Source: Lactobacillus agrestimuris (lineage in GTDB: Bacteria; Bacillota; Bacilli; Lactobacillales; Lactobacillaceae). From it: a stretch of DNA of 64,000 nucleotides. This document shows positions 17,628-29,086 of this stretch, one piece after another (the stretch's first letter is position 1; every line of letters begins with the position of its first letter). The DNA is taken from the NCBI RefSeq assembly GCF_943193025.1, contig NZ_CALPCQ010000011.1:1-64000 (forward strand). The letters run 5' to 3'. The notes under the pieces were generated by a model. It searched no databases. It was not told the DNA's origin and saw only the letters and a list, made by a program, of their open reading frames with translations. A program made the position numbers and the translations under genes.

Positions 17628-17656
17628 TTGTCTTTTCAATTTTTATCATGTAGAAT
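17628..17656 (+). promoter_or_regulatory. trxB promoter
   Basis: TTGTCT (17628-17633), 17-base spacer, TAGAAT (17651-17656), 30 bases before the chosen ATG. Confidence 0.65.
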
Positions 17657-17686
17657 ATGCTTATTAAAAGTAAGAGAGGTGCGAAA

Positions 17687-18625
17687 ATGAGTAAAGAAAC
17701 TAAAGAATATGATGTAATCATCATTGGTGCTGGACCAGGCGGTATGACCGCCGCAGTTTATGCATCAAGAGCTAACTTAAATACATTAGTTTTAGATCGT
17801 GGCCCATATGGTGGTCAAATGAATAATACCGATGCAATTGATAACTATCCTGGCTTTCTTGAAATTAAAGGTCCTGACTTAGCAGATAAAATGCATGAAA
17901 CAGCTACAAAATTTGATGCTGAATTTGCTTATGGTGATGTTCAATCTGTTGAGTTAGATGGCAATATGAAAGTTGTTAAAACCGATACAGCTGAATATAA
18001 AGCACCAGTTGTAATTATTGCTACTGGTGCAGATCATAGAAAACTTGGTGTTCCTGGGGAAGAAGAATACTCAGGAAGAGGAGTCTCTTACTGCGCAGTC
18101 TGCGATGCAGCATTCTTTAAAGACGAAGATGTAGCTGTTATTGGTGGTGGTGATTCAGCAATTGAAGAAGGTAACTACCTTTCTCAAATGGCTAAATCAG
18201 TTACTGATATTCACCGTCGTGATAAGTTACGTGCACAACCTTCATTACAAAAGCGCGCATTTGCTAACCCAAAGATGAGTTTTGTCTGGGATGCAAATAC
18301 AACTGCAATTGTCGGCGATGGTCAAAAAGTAACTGGTGTTGAATACATTGATAAAGATACCGGTGAAAAGAAGGAAGTTAAGGCTGCTGGAGTATTTATT
18401 TATGTAGGTGTAGTACCACAAACTGCGGCTTTTAAGAATCTTGGAATTTTAGATGAAAAGGGTTGGATTCCTACTGATGAAAACATGCATACTAAGGTTC
18501 CTGGAATTTTTGCATTAGGTGATGTTCGTCAAAAGAACTTGCGTCAAATTGCTAATGCTGTCGGTGATGGTAGTATTGCAGGTCAAGAAGCCTATAATTA
18601 TATTCAAGACTTAAACGATAAATAA
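17687..18625 (+). CDS. trxB: Thioredoxin reductase
   Basis: A 312-residue cytosolic FAD/NADPH flavoprotein that keeps thioredoxin reduced. The FAD-binding GAGPGG motif is near residues 15-20, the redox-active CAVC at Cys136/Cys139 and the NADPH-binding GGGDSAIEEG motif at about 157-166, followed by the C-terminal FAD motif ALGDVR. ATG at 17687 is chosen over an in-frame upstream ATG at 17657 because AGAGAGGTG precedes it and the protein starts MSKETKEYDVIIIG. A single-gene unit with its own promoter and terminator. Confidence 0.97.
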   Translation: MSKETKEYDVIIIGAGPGGMTAAVYASRANLNTLVLDRGPYGGQMNNTDAIDNYPGFLEIKGPDLADKMHETATKFDAEFAYGDVQSVELDGNMKVVKTDTAEYKAPVVIIATGADHRKLGVPGEEEYSGRGVSYCAVCDAAFFKDEDVAVIGGGDSAIEEGNYLSQMAKSVTDIHRRDKLRAQPSLQKRAFANPKMSFVWDANTTAIVGDGQKVTGVEYIDKDTGEKKEVKAAGVFIYVGVVPQTAAFKNLGILDEKGWIPTDENMHTKVPGIFALGDVRQKNLRQIANAVGDGSIAGQEAYNYIQDLNDK

Positions 18626-18657
18626 AAAATTAACAGTTAAAATATTTTATATATAAT

Positions 18658-18681
18658 GGGAGGCGAAGGCCTCTCTTTTTT
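18658..18681 (+). terminator. Rho-independent terminator of trxB
   Basis: GGGAGGC, loop GAAG, GCCTCTC, then TTTTTTT. Confidence 0.85.
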
Positions 18682-18817
18682 TGTGCTTTCATAACACAAT
18701 ATGTAAAAATTTTGAATTTAGAAGATTATTTCGTAAATGTACTCTAAATTTTATCTAAAAAAATAGTAGAATAGTGTTACAAGGGATTAAATAAAAAATA
18801 AAGAATTGAGGTTCAGA

Positions 18818-20542
18818 ATGAACGCACAAGAAATTTTTGAAAAGTGGAAAAACAGTAATAAGTTACCAGATTACTTAGCAGATCAATTGAATACCTTAGG
18901 TAAGGATAAATCTTGGATTGAAGATGCCTTTGGTCAAGATATTAACTTTGGTACTGCCGGTATGAGAGGTCGCTTAGAGCCTGGTACTAACAGAATTAAT
19001 ATGTTTACTGTTGGACGAGTAACTGAAGGTTTGGCTCGCTTGATTGATGAAAATGGTGATGAAGCTAAGAAACGCGGAGTTGTAATTTCGTTTGATTCAA
19101 GATACCATTCAAGAGAATTTGCGGAACATGCTGCTAGAATTTTGGGAGCACATGGAATTCATGTTTACTTGTTTGATGATTTAAGACCAACCCCAGAATT
19201 ATCTTTTGCAGTACGTTATTTACACACTTTTGCCGGTATTAACATTACCGCTTCACACAACGCTAAGCAATACAACGGTTATAAAGCTTACGGTGAAGAC
19301 GGTGCACAAATGGCTCCAGAAAATGCTGATAGATTATTTGCTTATGCACAAAAAGTAGATGATATTTTCTCAGTGAAGGCTGCACCAGTAGAAGAATTGC
19401 GTGCAAATGGTACCTTACAATTAATTGGTGAAGATGTTGACGAAGCTTATTTGGCAGAACTTAAGAAGGTTAATATTGATACTGATATGGTCAAAAAGAA
19501 TGCCGATAAACTTAAGATTATTTACACTCCTCTTCACGGTACAGGTAAAATGCTTTACGATCGTGCGTTTAGAGAAGGTGGATTTGATAATGTGATTCCG
19601 GTTCCAAGTCAATCAATTATTGATCCAGAATTTCCAACTACTATTAAACCAAATCCAGAATATCGTGATGTCTTTAAACCCGGCTTTAAATTGGCCGATG
19701 AAGTTAATGCTAATGTAATTATCGCAACTGATCCGGATGCTGATAGAATGGGTGCGGCTGTAAGAACTAATGAAGGTGATTTCCAAGTTCTTACCGGTAA
19801 CCAAATTGCTACTTTAATGGCCAATTACTTATTAGTTCACCTTAAAGAAACAGGTAAATTAACTGACGATTACGAAATTGTAACTTCAGTTGTATCAAGT
19901 GCTTTACCATTCAAGATTGCTAAGAGTTATGGCATCAGAACTAAGCATGTATTGACAGGCTTTAAATATATTGGTGAAGAAGTTGACCGCATGAAGAAGA
20001 AAAATGATGGTAAATTCCTTATGGGCTTTGAAGAAAGTTACGGTTACTTGTTTAAACCATTTGCTCGTGATAAAGATGCTATGCAAGGCGCTTTGATGTT
20101 TGCAGAAGTAGCAAGTTACTATGCATCCCGTGGTATGACTGTCTTTGATGGCTTAAGAGAAATCTGGGAAAAGTATGGTGTTGCTTACGAAATTACTAAA
20201 GCAATTGAAATGCCAGGTATTGGTGGTCAAAAGAAGATGGCCGAAATGATGAATAAGCTTAGAAATGATCACCTAACTGAAATTAATGGTACTAAAGTTC
20301 TTAAAATTCAAGACTTTTTGAAGCAGGAAACTATTGAAAATGGTGAAGTGAAACCATTGGAAGGCTTTCCAAAGTCAGATGTTTTGAAGTACTTCTTAGA
20401 TGATGAAACTTGGGTTGCCCTTAGACCATCAGGTACTGAACCAGTAATTAAAGCTTATGTTGGAGTTAACAAAAAGGATATTCAAACTGCTGAAAAGGCG
20501 GCTGAAGACTATCAAGCAGCTTTAGCAAAACTTTTAAATTAA
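18818..20542 (+). CDS. pgm: Phosphoglucomutase/phosphomannomutase (PgcA-like)
   Basis: A 574-residue alpha-D-phosphohexomutase that interconverts glucose-6-phosphate and glucose-1-phosphate, feeding UDP-glucose for exopolysaccharide, glycolipid and teichoic-acid decoration. The catalytic phosphoserine is Ser146 in TASHNAKQYNGYK, the metal loop is DPDADRMG (about 306-313), the sugar-binding loop GFEESYGYL and the phosphate-binding loop RPSGTEP near residue 539. ATG at 18818 follows TTGAGG; the in-frame TTG at 18806 is inside that ribosome site. Preceded by 190 bases with a weak -10 (TAGAAT at 18767) and no clear -35. Confidence 0.95.
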   Translation: MNAQEIFEKWKNSNKLPDYLADQLNTLGKDKSWIEDAFGQDINFGTAGMRGRLEPGTNRINMFTVGRVTEGLARLIDENGDEAKKRGVVISFDSRYHSREFAEHAARILGAHGIHVYLFDDLRPTPELSFAVRYLHTFAGINITASHNAKQYNGYKAYGEDGAQMAPENADRLFAYAQKVDDIFSVKAAPVEELRANGTLQLIGEDVDEAYLAELKKVNIDTDMVKKNADKLKIIYTPLHGTGKMLYDRAFREGGFDNVIPVPSQSIIDPEFPTTIKPNPEYRDVFKPGFKLADEVNANVIIATDPDADRMGAAVRTNEGDFQVLTGNQIATLMANYLLVHLKETGKLTDDYEIVTSVVSSALPFKIAKSYGIRTKHVLTGFKYIGEEVDRMKKKNDGKFLMGFEESYGYLFKPFARDKDAMQGALMFAEVASYYASRGMTVFDGLREIWEKYGVAYEITKAIEMPGIGGQKKMAEMMNKLRNDHLTEINGTKVLKIQDFLKQETIENGEVKPLEGFPKSDVLKYFLDDETWVALRPSGTEPVIKAYVGVNKKDIQTAEKAAEDYQAALAKLLN

Positions 20543-20555
20543 AGTAAAAATAGTG

Positions 20556-20569
20556 CGAAAACACGTTCG
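20556..20569 (+). promoter_or_regulatory. LexA/DinR SOS box of uvrB-uvrA
   Basis: CGAAAACACGTTCG matches CGAAC-N4-GTTCG at 9 of 10 fixed positions. It is 7 to 12 bases upstream of the candidate -10 boxes TAAAAT (20576) and TAGAAT (20581), so LexA bound here would block the promoter. uvrB is a standard member of the SOS regulon in Bacillota. Confidence 0.8.
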
Positions 20570-20594
20570 AAGTAGTAAAATAGAATCATTAAAT

Positions 20595-20625
20595 AAAAAG
20601 TTGGACTTTTGGTCCAACTTTTTTT
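20595..20625 (+). terminator. Terminator-type hairpin between the uvrB promoter region and uvrB
   Basis: A perfect 12-bp stem: AAAAAGTTGGAC (20595-20606) with GTCCAACTTTTT (20612-20623), 5-base loop, T-run. It is the only terminator available for pgm, yet it lies downstream of the SOS box and ends 16 bases before the uvrB ATG. If uvrB transcription starts near 20590 this hairpin is the very 5' end of its mRNA. Confidence 0.85.
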
Positions 20626-20641
20626 ACGAGGAGGCTTTTTT

Positions 20642-22687
20642 ATGATTAAGCGACAAAATAATAAAAAGTTTGAACTTGTATCAAAATATAAACCTGCTGG
20701 TGATCAGGAACAAGCGATTGAAAAATTAACTGAAGGCTTTAAAGAAGGTTACAAAGAACAGATTTTGGAAGGTGCTACCGGTACTGGTAAGACTTTTACA
20801 ATGGCAAATATTATTGCTAAGTTAAATAAACCTACTTTAGTAATTTCTCATAATAAAACTTTGGTTGGTCAGCTTTATGGTGAATTTAAAGAATTCTTCC
20901 CACACAATGCAGTTGAATACTTTGTTTCATACTATGATTATTATCAACCTGAAGCTTATGTTCCTCAATCTGATACTTATATTGAAAAGGACTCATCAAT
21001 TAATGATGAAATTGATCAGCTTCGACATGCCGCAACTAGTGCGTTAATGGAGCGCAATGATGTTATTGTAGTAGCATCTGTTTCAAGTATTTATGGTTTG
21101 GGTGACCCACATGAATATGCTAAGAGCGTTTTAACAATTCATGAAGGTGATGAATATGAAAGAAATACTTTACTAAGAGACTTAGTAAATATTCAATATG
21201 ATCGAAATGATATTGATTTTCAACGTGGACGTTTTCGTGTGCGTGGGGATGTAGTAGAAATTTTCCCTGCAGGAAATTCAAATCATGCTTACCGAATTGA
21301 ATTCTTCGGTGATGAAGTAGATCGAATTGTTGAGATCGATTCCTTAACTGGTGAAGTAATCGGTGAAAGAGAAAATATTTCACTTTTCCCAGCTACTCAC
21401 TTTATGACTAATGATGAGCAACTTAGACGAGCACTTAAGGCAATTTCTAAGGAAATGGATCTTCAAGTCAAGAAGTTTGAAGGAGAGGGAAAGCTTCTTG
21501 AGGCTCAAAGAATTAAACAAAGAACTACTTATGATATGGAAATGATGGGAGAAGTTGGTTATACCAATGGAATCGAAAACTACTCTCGTCATATGGAAGG
21601 TCGAAAAGAAGGGGAACCTCCTTATACATTACTTGACTTCTTTCCAGATGATTTCTTGATTTTAATCGACGAGTCACATGCAACTATGCCAGAAATTCGA
21701 GCAATGTATAATGGGGACCGTAATCGTAAAAAGACTTTGATTGATTATGGATTTCGTTTACCTTCAGCTTTAGACAACCGTCCTTTAAAATTAGATGAAT
21801 TCGAAGATCATGTTCATCAAATACTTTATGTTTCAGCAACTCCGGGTGATTATGAATTAGAAAGAGCTGATCAAAAAGTTGAACAAGTTATTCGTCCAAC
21901 CGGCTTACTTGATCCTAAGATTGAGGTTCGACCGATTGAGGGTCAAATTGATGATTTAGTTGGTGAAATCAATAAGCGAATTGAGCGCGACGAGCGTGTC
22001 TTTGTTACTACTTTAACCAAGAAGATGGCGGAAGATTTGACCGACTATCTAAAGGATCTGGGAATTAAGGTTAGATATCTTCACTCTGACATTAAGACGC
22101 TTGAAAGAATGCAAATATTGAGAGATTTAAGACTTGGAAAATTCGATGTCCTAATTGGAATTAACTTGCTTCGTGAAGGTATTGATGTACCTGAAGTTTC
22201 ATTGGTGGCGATCCTTGATGCTGATAAGGAAGGATTCCTTCGTGCATATCGGCCATTAGTGCAGACTATGGGACGTGCAGCTCGTAATGCTAACGGTGAG
22301 GTAATCATGTATGCGGATAAGATTACTGATTCAATGCGTGAAGCCATAGATGCAACTAACCGTCGTCGTAAGATTCAGCTGGAATTCAATAAAGAGCATG
22401 GCATTACTCCAAAGACAATTATTAAGCCAATTCGAGATGCAATTTCTGCTATTAAAGCAGGTAGTGAAGAAGAGCAGAAATCAGATAGCTTTGCAGATTT
22501 GAACTTTGATGAATTGACTGCAAAACAGAAGAAAGCAATGATTGCTACTTTGCGTAAGCAAATGCAAGAAGCAGCTAAGAAATTAGACTTTGAAGAAGCA
22601 GCCAATTTACGTGATGCTATACTTGAATTACAAAATGAAAATAGAAGGCCAAAAAAGATAAAGGGGAAAAATTTTAATGGTAAATGA
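20642..22687 (+). CDS. uvrB: Excinuclease ABC subunit B
   Basis: A 681-residue helicase-fold protein that receives damaged DNA from UvrA, verifies the lesion and recruits UvrC. Walker A GATGTGKT is at residues 44-51, the damage-clamping beta-hairpin ([21 protein letters not shown]) at about 96-116, a DESH Walker B box follows, helicase motif VI (QTMGRAARN) lies near 545, and the UvrC-binding UVR domain is the last ~40 residues ([22 protein letters not shown]). ATG at 20642 follows AGGAGG at 7 bases; an in-frame TTG at 20609 lies inside the hairpin and is rejected. It overlaps uvrA by 11 bases. Confidence 0.98.
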   Translation: MIKRQNNKKFELVSKYKPAGDQEQAIEKLTEGFKEGYKEQILEGATGTGKTFTMANIIAKLNKPTLVISHNKTLVGQLYGEFKEFFPHNAVEYFVSYYDYYQPEAYVPQSDTYIEKDSSINDEIDQLRHAATSALMERNDVIVVASVSSIYGLGDPHEYAKSVLTIHEGDEYERNTLLRDLVNIQYDRNDIDFQRGRFRVRGDVVEIFPAGNSNHAYRIEFFGDEVDRIVEIDSLTGEVIGERENISLFPATHFMTNDEQLRRALKAISKEMDLQVKKFEGEGKLLEAQRIKQRTTYDMEMMGEVGYTNGIENYSRHMEGRKEGEPPYTLLDFFPDDFLILIDESHATMPEIRAMYNGDRNRKKTLIDYGFRLPSALDNRPLKLDEFEDHVHQILYVSATPGDYELERADQKVEQVIRPTGLLDPKIEVRPIEGQIDDLVGEINKRIERDERVFVTTLTKKMAEDLTDYLKDLGIKVRYLHSDIKTLERMQILRDLRLGKFDVLIGINLLREGIDVPEVSLVAILDADKEGFLRAYRPLVQTMGRAARNANGEVIMYADKITDSMREAIDATNRRRKIQLEFNKEHGITPKTIIKPIRDAISAIKAGSEEEQKSDSFADLNFDELTAKQKKAMIATLRKQMQEAAKKLDFEEAANLRDAILELQNENRRPKKIKGKNFNGK

Positions 22688-25526
22688 TAAAATTGTCATT
22701 CGCGGAGCGCGTGAACACAATTTAAAAGATGTCAATTTAACAATTCCTAAAGATAAATTAGTGGTAATTACAGGCTTATCTGGTTCAGGGAAAAGCTCCT
22801 TAGCTTTTGATACCTTGTATGCAGAAGGTAGAAGACGTTATGTTCAATCATTATCAAGCTACGCCAGACAATTTTTGGGACAAATGGATAAGCCGGATGT
22901 TGATTCAATCGATGGCTTAAATCCAGCTATTTCAATTGATCAAAAAACCACTTCACATAATCCACGTTCAACAGTCGGAACAGTTACTGAAATTAATGAT
23001 TATTTGAGATTGCTTTGGGCAAGAGTTGGAACTCCAATTTGTCCTAATGATGGTACAGTCATTGAAAGTCAAAGTGTTGATCAAATGGTTGATCGAATTA
23101 TGGAATTACCTGAAAGAACTAAAATCCAGCTTTTGGCTCCAGTTGTTCGAAATAAACGCGGTGGACATAAAGAAGTATTCAAACGAGTACAAAGATCAGG
23201 ATATGTGCGTGTCATTGTTGATGGTGAAATGCATTCAATTGATGAAGACTTTGAATTAGAAAAAAATAAGCGTCACTCAATTGATATTGTAGTTGATCGT
23301 TTAGTCGTTAAAGAAAGCATTCGTTCAAGACTATTTGATTCAATTGAAGCAGCATTAAGACTTTCTGATGGTTACATGAATGTTGATGTCATTGACGGAG
23401 AAATGCTTAACTTTTCAGAATTCTATGCTTGTCCAAAGTGTGGCTTTACAGTTGGAGAAATGGAGCCAAGACTTTTCTCATTCAATGCACCCTTTGGTGC
23501 TTGTCCTGCCTGTGATGGACTTGGAATGAAATTAACTGTTGATGAGGATTTAGTTATTCCAGATAAGTCGAAAACTTTGGCTGAAGGTGCAATTCTACCA
23601 TGGAAAACTTCAAAGTATTACACGGGTATGTTAGAACAAGCTTGTGAAGCTTTAAAAATTCCGATGGATAAACCATTTAATAAGCTTACTAAAAAACAGA
23701 GAGAAACTATTTTATATGGTTCAACCAAGGAAGTTAAGTTTCACTTAACAGGTGATTTTGGCGTTAATGATACAACTCAGGCCTTTGAAGGAGTTATTAA
23801 TAATATTGACCGTCGTTATCACCACCCAATGTCAAAATTTATGCGTGAGGCAATGGGTAAGTATATGACTGAACTTACTTGTACTACTTGTCACGGTAAG
23901 CGTCTCAATGAAAAAGCTCTAGCTGTGAAAGTAAATGGTAAAGATATTGCTGAAGCTTCAGAATTATCAATTAACAAGTCACTCGATTTCTTCAAGAATC
24001 TTAATTTTAATGAACAAAAGACCACGATTGCCAAGCCGATTTTGAAAGAAGTTCGTGATCGTTTATCATTCCTTGATAGTGTGGGATTAGATTACTTAAC
24101 ACTTTCTAGATCCGCTAATACCTTATCTGGTGGTGAGGCCCAACGTATTAGATTAGCCACTCAAATTGGTTCTAACTTGTCAGGGGTTATGTATGTTCTT
24201 GATGAGCCATCAATTGGTCTTCATCAGCGTGATAATGACCGATTAATTTCATCTCTTAAGCGAATGAGAGATTTAGGTAATTCCTTAATCGTTGTTGAAC
24301 ACGATGATGAAACAATGCGGCAAGCTGATTATTTAATTGATATGGGACCTGGTGCCGGTTCTTATGGTGGTGAAGTAATGGCCGCAGGAACTCCTGAAGA
24401 GGTTGAAAATAATCCTAAATCTTTAACAGGTCAATATTTAACTGGTGAAAAATTTGTGCCAGTACCATTAAAGCGCCGTAAAGGTAATGGCAAGAAAATA
24501 ACAGTTAAGGGTGCACAAGAAAACAATTTGAAAGATATTACTGTTGATTTTCCTTTAGGAAAATTAGATCTTGTGACGGGTGTTTCCGGTTCTGGTAAAT
24601 CTACTTTGGTCAATACTGTTTTAAAGCGGGCTTTAGCTCAAAAACTAAATAATAATTCAACTAAACCAGGAAAGTACAAGAGTATTACTGGATATAAAAA
24701 TATTGAAAAATTAATTAATATTGATCAAAGCCCAATTGGTCGTACCCCAAGAAGTAATCCGGCTACCTATACTGGTGTCTTTGATGATATTAGAACATTA
24801 TTTGCTCAAACTAATGAGGCAAAGATGCGAGGATACACTAAAGCAAGATTCTCATTTAATGTTAAAGGTGGACGTTGTGAAGCTTGTCATGGTGATGGAA
24901 TCATCAAGATTGAAATGAATTTCCTACCTGATGTATATGTACCATGTGAAGTATGTCATGGTAATCGTTATAATTCAGAAACTTTGGAAGTAACTTATCG
25001 CGAAAAGAATATTTCGCAAGTATTGAATATGACAATAAATGAAGCAACTAAGTTCTTCGAAAACATTCCTAAGATCGAAAGAAAATTACAAACTATTGTT
25101 GATGTAGGTTTAGGCTATGTTAAGTTAGGGCAATCAGCAACTACTTTATCTGGTGGTGAAGCTCAAAGAATGAAACTTGCTGCAGAATTACAGAAATTAT
25201 CAACTGGTAAGAACTTCTATATTCTTGACGAACCAACAACTGGACTTCATACAGATGATATTAAACGTTTGATGGAAGTACTTGAAAGATTGGTAGATGA
25301 AGGCAATACCGTTTTAATCATTGAACACAATTTGGATGTTATCAAATGCGCTGATTGGATTATTGATTTGGGCCCAGAAGGAGGAGATGGCGGCGGTACT
25401 GTAGTAGCCACTGGCACTCCTGAAGAAGTTGTTAATGTTAAAGAAAGCTATACGGGTAAATATTTGAAACCGGTTTTAGACCGTGATACTAAATTAACGA
25501 AGGCTGCCAAAAATAACAAAAAATAA
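22677..25526 (+). CDS. uvrA: Excinuclease ABC subunit A
   Basis: A 949-residue dimeric ABC-type ATPase that finds bulky DNA lesions and loads UvrB. Two nucleotide-binding halves have Walker A motifs GLSGSGKS (33-40) and GVSGSGKS (about 637-644) and ABC signatures LSGGEAQRI and LSGGEAQRM. Zinc-binding CxxC modules are present (CPKCGF...CPACDG, CTTCHG and CEACHGDG...CEVCHG). The ATG at 22677 overlaps the end of uvrB by 11 bases, so uvrBA is one translationally coupled SOS operon. No clear terminator follows before the next gene 70 bases on. Confidence 0.98.
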   Translation: MVNDKIVIRGAREHNLKDVNLTIPKDKLVVITGLSGSGKSSLAFDTLYAEGRRRYVQSLSSYARQFLGQMDKPDVDSIDGLNPAISIDQKTTSHNPRSTVGTVTEINDYLRLLWARVGTPICPNDGTVIESQSVDQMVDRIMELPERTKIQLLAPVVRNKRGGHKEVFKRVQRSGYVRVIVDGEMHSIDEDFELEKNKRHSIDIVVDRLVVKESIRSRLFDSIEAALRLSDGYMNVDVIDGEMLNFSEFYACPKCGFTVGEMEPRLFSFNAPFGACPACDGLGMKLTVDEDLVIPDKSKTLAEGAILPWKTSKYYTGMLEQACEALKIPMDKPFNKLTKKQRETILYGSTKEVKFHLTGDFGVNDTTQAFEGVINNIDRRYHHPMSKFMREAMGKYMTELTCTTCHGKRLNEKALAVKVNGKDIAEASELSINKSLDFFKNLNFNEQKTTIAKPILKEVRDRLSFLDSVGLDYLTLSRSANTLSGGEAQRIRLATQIGSNLSGVMYVLDEPSIGLHQRDNDRLISSLKRMRDLGNSLIVVEHDDETMRQADYLIDMGPGAGSYGGEVMAAGTPEEVENNPKSLTGQYLTGEKFVPVPLKRRKGNGKKITVKGAQENNLKDITVDFPLGKLDLVTGVSGSGKSTLVNTVLKRALAQKLNNNSTKPGKYKSITGYKNIEKLINIDQSPIGRTPRSNPATYTGVFDDIRTLFAQTNEAKMRGYTKARFSFNVKGGRCEACHGDGIIKIEMNFLPDVYVPCEVCHGNRYNSETLEVTYREKNISQVLNMTINEATKFFENIPKIERKLQTIVDVGLGYVKLGQSATTLSGGEAQRMKLAAELQKLSTGKNFYILDEPTTGLHTDDIKRLMEVLERLVDEGNTVLIIEHNLDVIKCADWIIDLGPEGGDGGGTVVATGTPEEVVNVKESYTGKYLKPVLDRDTKLTKAAKNNKK

Positions 25527-25596
25527 TGTATAAAATTAATTTGGTTGGCTATAACTTTAATTCAGTGTAAAATGTTAACAAGGAGGAGATATAATT

Positions 25597-26139
25597 ATGG
25601 ATAACTTTTCATCTTCAAATCAAAGTCGTGGCTTTGACTGGGGGGCATTTGTTGCCGGTATTTTAATGGTAATTGCATCATTTTTAATTATGCGTCACCC
25701 TGCCAAAGGTTTACAGGCCTTTGTTCTTGTATTTGGTATTGTTTCAATACTTCAAGGTATTGTATGGTTAGCAGGATACTCACGTTTTCGTGATTTCTTC
25801 CAACACAGTTGGGTAGCAATCATTTCTGGTGTTTTAGATATCATTATTGGTATTTTATTCTTATGTTCATATGACATTGGTGGAATTGTGATTGCATACT
25901 TATTTGCAATTTGGTTCTTTGTTGATTCAGTAGTTGGAATTGCATTTTCAGGACGCTTGAAAATGATTTCAAATGGTTACTTTATCTTTAACTTGATTAT
26001 GAACATTTTGAGTTTAATCATTGCAATCTTTTTGATTTTCAACCCAATTATTGCTGCATTGAGCTTAGTATGGTTGGTTGCATTTTGGCTTTTGGTTTTC
26101 GGAATAAACGAAATTATTACTGCCTGGATGCATAGATAA
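25597..26139 (+). CDS. HdeD/DUF308 family membrane protein
   Basis: A 180-residue integral membrane protein with six hydrophobic helices arranged as two-helix repeats (for example GAFVAGILMVIASFLIM at about 13-29 and IISGVLDIIIGILFLC near 72-87). This pattern, with Gly-Ile-rich helices, fits the DUF308/HdeD family, linked in enterobacteria to acid resistance; no biochemical function is established in lactobacilli. ATG at 25597 follows AGGAGGAGAT. It has a terminator and lies alone between uvrA and rapZ. Confidence 0.8.
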   Translation: MDNFSSSNQSRGFDWGAFVAGILMVIASFLIMRHPAKGLQAFVLVFGIVSILQGIVWLAGYSRFRDFFQHSWVAIISGVLDIIIGILFLCSYDIGGIVIAYLFAIWFFVDSVVGIAFSGRLKMISNGYFIFNLIMNILSLIIAIFLIFNPIIAALSLVWLVAFWLLVFGINEIITAWMHR

Positions 26140-26143
26140 AAAT

Positions 26144-26170
26144 TAGAGTCGAAAGACTCTTTTTTTTTGC
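26144..26170 (+). terminator. Rho-independent terminator of the DUF308 gene
   Basis: AGAGTC, GAAA tetraloop, GACTCT (26145-26160), then nine T. Confidence 0.92.
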
Positions 26171-26198
26171 CTAATTTAAGAAAATGAAACACCCGGTG

Positions 26199-26207
26199 TG
26201 TTATAAT
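26199..26207 (+). promoter_or_regulatory. Extended -10 promoter of rapZ-yvcK-whiA
   Basis: TGT-TATAAT (26199-26207) is an extended -10 with consensus hexamer; no -35 is seen. An imperfect palindrome ACACCCGGTGT lies directly upstream (26190-26200). Confidence 0.6.
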
Positions 26208-26227
26208 ATTTGAACAGGAGGCGTCTT

Positions 26228-27103
26228 ATGTCCGAAGAAAAGAAACAATTATTAATAGTTACAGGGATGAGTGGTGCAGGAAAGACTGTTACGGCTCATG
26301 CCTTAGAAGATATGGGGTATTTTGTTGTTGATAATTTACCTCCGACTTTACTGGGTAGCTTTTGGGATCTAATGATTAATTCTGAAGATTTCAAGAAAGT
26401 GGCTGTAGTAATTGATTTAAGAGTAAAAACTTTTTATGAAGACTTACTTTCAGAAGTAAATTCACTTGAAGATAACGGTAAAGTCCAGGCTACAATTGTT
26501 TACTTAGATTCTTCCGATGATGCTCTGGTAGCAAGATATAAGGAAACTCGTCGTTTACCCCCACTTGCTACAAATGGTCGATTACTTGATGGCATACAAG
26601 AAGAGAGAAGAATTCTTAGCCCAATTAAGAATCGTGCAAATTATATTATTGATACTTCCAAGTTATCTACTAAAGAACTAAAAGAAAAATTATTACATGA
26701 ATTTAGCGACCGCAAACATCAACAGTTTTCAATCGAGGTCATGTCATTTGGCTTTAAATATGGGATGCCAATTGATGCGGATATTGTAATGGATGTTAGA
26801 TTTTTGCCTAATCCATTCTATATTCCAGAGTTGAGACCTTTTACTGGATTGGATAAGCGTGTTTTTGATTATGTAATGAACAAAGAAGAAACAAAAGTCT
26901 TTTACGAAAAACTATTAGATTTAATGAAAACCGCTATTCCAGGTTACATTAAAGAAGGTAAAGAAAAATTGACTATTGCGATTGGTTGTACTGGTGGTCA
27001 GCACAGAAGTGTATCAATTGCTCAACAATTGGCAAGAGATTTATCAAAGAAGTATTCTGTGGATATAACTCATCGTGAGGTTAGTCGTTATATAAGAAAT
27101 TAG
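26228..27103 (+). CDS. rapZ: RNase adapter RapZ / YvcJ family nucleotide-binding protein
   Basis: A 291-residue cytosolic P-loop protein with Walker A GMSGAGKT at residues 13-20 and the family's C-terminal signature [15 protein letters not shown] at about 255-269. In Escherichia coli RapZ guides RNase E to the sRNA GlmZ and senses glucosamine-6-phosphate; in Bacillota the YvcJ orthologue is a nucleotide hydrolase with less clear role. ATG at 26228 is preceded by AGGAGGCG; the longer in-frame start overlaps the promoter and is rejected. First gene of the conserved rapZ-yvcK-whiA cluster. Confidence 0.95.
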   Translation: MSEEKKQLLIVTGMSGAGKTVTAHALEDMGYFVVDNLPPTLLGSFWDLMINSEDFKKVAVVIDLRVKTFYEDLLSEVNSLEDNGKVQATIVYLDSSDDALVARYKETRRLPPLATNGRLLDGIQEERRILSPIKNRANYIIDTSKLSTKELKEKLLHEFSDRKHQQFSIEVMSFGFKYGMPIDADIVMDVRFLPNPFYIPELRPFTGLDKRVFDYVMNKEETKVFYEKLLDLMKTAIPGYIKEGKEKLTIAIGCTGGQHRSVSIAQQLARDLSKKYSVDITHREVSRYIRN

Positions 27104-27111
27104 GTGAAAAG

Positions 27112-28158
27112 ATGGCATATGGTGAAACCAAAGTAATTCGCGTGATTAAGGGAAGACGTCCGCGAGTTGTCGTAATTGGAGGAGGAACTGGATTACCAGT
27201 AGTTCTCAATTCTCTGAAAGATCAAAATGCAGAAATTACTGCTATTGTTACAGTTTCAGATGATGGTGGTTCATCTGGTTCAATCAGAAATTTTATTAAC
27301 GTTGTTCCACCTGGTGATATTAGAAATGTTTTAGTCTCACTAAGTGATATTCCAAATGAAGAAAAGAATATTTTCCAATATCGATTTGATTCATCAGATT
27401 CATTCTTTTCAGGTCACGCAATCGGTAATTTAATTATTGCGGCCTTAAATGAAATGCATGGAAACATATTTGATGCAGTGCAGTCCCTCTCTAAGATGAT
27501 GAAGGTTGATGGGCATGTTTTCCCAGCTTCTAATGAACCATTGACCTTAAATGCAGAATTTATGGATGGAAGTACTGAATCAGGTGAAACTGAAATTACC
27601 TCCAAAGATAAACAAATTAAGCGTGTTTGGGTAACCGATACCAATAATAGCGAGACTCCAAAAGCTGTATTACCTGTTTTGGCAGCAATCATGCAGGCGG
27701 ATGCAGTTGTACTTGGTCCTGGTAGTTTGTTTACCTCTATTTTACCTAATTTGATGATTTCGAATTTGGGTCAGGCGGTTCGTGAAACTAAGGCAGAAGT
27801 TATTTACATTTGTAATATTATGACCCAGCGCGGAGAAACAGATCATTTCAGTGATGCTGATCACGTTCGAGTGATTAATGAACATTTAGGTGGTCATTAT
27901 ATTAATACCGCTCTAGTAAATGGTGCAAAAATCGATATGGATAAGTTCCATCCAGAAGATTACGATGAATATATTGAACCAGTTAGAAATAACTTTAAGG
28001 GCCTAAGAGAGCAAGAATGTCGAGTTATTACGGATGATTTTATTGATCAAAGACATGGCTTAGTTTTTCACGACGGTGAAAAAGTGGGAGAAGAAATTAT
28101 TAACTTGGCTTTTGAAGCAATGTCAAGAAAAAGATTGGATGAAGAAATAGATGGCTAG
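27112..28158 (+). CDS. yvcK: YvcK/GlmR family regulator of central carbon and wall precursor metabolism
   Basis: A 348-residue cytosolic protein of the CofD-like (UPF0052) family. The N-terminal signature [17 protein letters not shown] (about 20-36) binds UDP-sugars in B. subtilis GlmR, which stimulates GlmS and supports peptidoglycan synthesis on gluconeogenic carbon sources. The [12 protein letters not shown] motif follows at about 49-60. ATG at 27112 follows AGGTGAAAAG, 8 bases after rapZ; its 3' end overlaps whiA by 8 bases. glmM and glmS, its likely partners, lie about 25 kb downstream. Confidence 0.94.
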   Translation: MAYGETKVIRVIKGRRPRVVVIGGGTGLPVVLNSLKDQNAEITAIVTVSDDGGSSGSIRNFINVVPPGDIRNVLVSLSDIPNEEKNIFQYRFDSSDSFFSGHAIGNLIIAALNEMHGNIFDAVQSLSKMMKVDGHVFPASNEPLTLNAEFMDGSTESGETEITSKDKQIKRVWVTDTNNSETPKAVLPVLAAIMQADAVVLGPGSLFTSILPNLMISNLGQAVRETKAEVIYICNIMTQRGETDHFSDADHVRVINEHLGGHYINTALVNGAKIDMDKFHPEDYDEYIEPVRNNFKGLREQECRVITDDFIDQRHGLVFHDGEKVGEEIINLAFEAMSRKRLDEEIDG

Positions 28159-29086
28159 TTATGCTAGTGATGTAAAAAAAGAGCTAACTTCGCTTGAAGT
28201 TCACCCGGAACATGCAAAGGCGGAGTTAGCTGCTTTTTTGCGTATGAATGGTGTTTTAAATTTACATGATCATCAATTTAGTTTGGATATAACAACGGAA
28301 AATCCAGCAATTGCTAGAAGAATATTTACTTTAATTAAAGTTGCATTTGGAGTAGAACCATTATTAATTGTTTCTAGAAAAATGAAATTGAAGAAGAATA
28401 ATCAATATTTGGTACGTCTTCAAAATAATGTTCAGGAAATAATGCGTAAATTGCAAATCTGGGATCCAGAAAAGGGATTAGTTACTAGAATTCCAGAAAG
28501 AATCATGAATTCTGAAGAAGGTGCAATGTCGTATTTACGTGGTGCCTTTTTAGCTGGTGGAAGTGTTAACAATCCGGAAACAAGCCGTTATCATTTAGAG
28601 ATATATTCAACTTACGAAGATCACAATGAAGATCTGAAAGATTTAATGAACAAATATTTCCACTTAAACGCTAAAACGACTAAAAGAAGAAGTGGATATA
28701 TTGCGTATTTGAAAGAAGCAGAAAAAATTGGAGATTTTCTACATATTGTAGGTGCTTTAAATGCAATGTTGGCATTTGAAGATTTGAGAATTATTCGTGA
28801 TATGAGAAATTCGGTTAATCGCTTGGTTAATTGCGATACAGCAAACATGAAGAAAACAGCTTCAGCTTCAGCAAAACAAATCGAAGATATTCAATTGATT
28901 GATAAAGAAGTAGGTTTAGATAAGTTACCTGAAAAGTTAGAGGGGCTTGCACGTTTCCGATTAAAACATCCGGAATTATCTTTAAAAGAGTTGGCAGCAC
29001 AAGTACCAGATGGGCCAATTTCAAAGTCAGGCGTAAATCATCGCTTGAAAAAGTTAAAAGAAATGGCAGAAAAATTAAGAGTATAA
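28151..29086 (+). CDS. whiA: WhiA family DNA-binding protein
   Basis: A 311-residue protein with an N-terminal LAGLIDADG homing-endonuclease-like fold ([16 protein letters not shown], about 120-135) and a C-terminal helix-turn-helix ([26 protein letters not shown], about 278-303). It binds the nucleoid and influences division, and in actinobacteria sporulation. The homing-endonuclease catalytic acidic residues are not needed in the family. ATG at 28151 overlaps yvcK by 8 bases. Convergent with clpP across a bidirectional terminator. Confidence 0.95.
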   Translation: MASYASDVKKELTSLEVHPEHAKAELAAFLRMNGVLNLHDHQFSLDITTENPAIARRIFTLIKVAFGVEPLLIVSRKMKLKKNNQYLVRLQNNVQEIMRKLQIWDPEKGLVTRIPERIMNSEEGAMSYLRGAFLAGGSVNNPETSRYHLEIYSTYEDHNEDLKDLMNKYFHLNAKTTKRRSGYIAYLKEAEKIGDFLHIVGALNAMLAFEDLRIIRDMRNSVNRLVNCDTANMKKTASASAKQIEDIQLIDKEVGLDKLPEKLEGLARFRLKHPELSLKELAAQVPDGPISKSGVNHRLKKLKEMAEKLRV

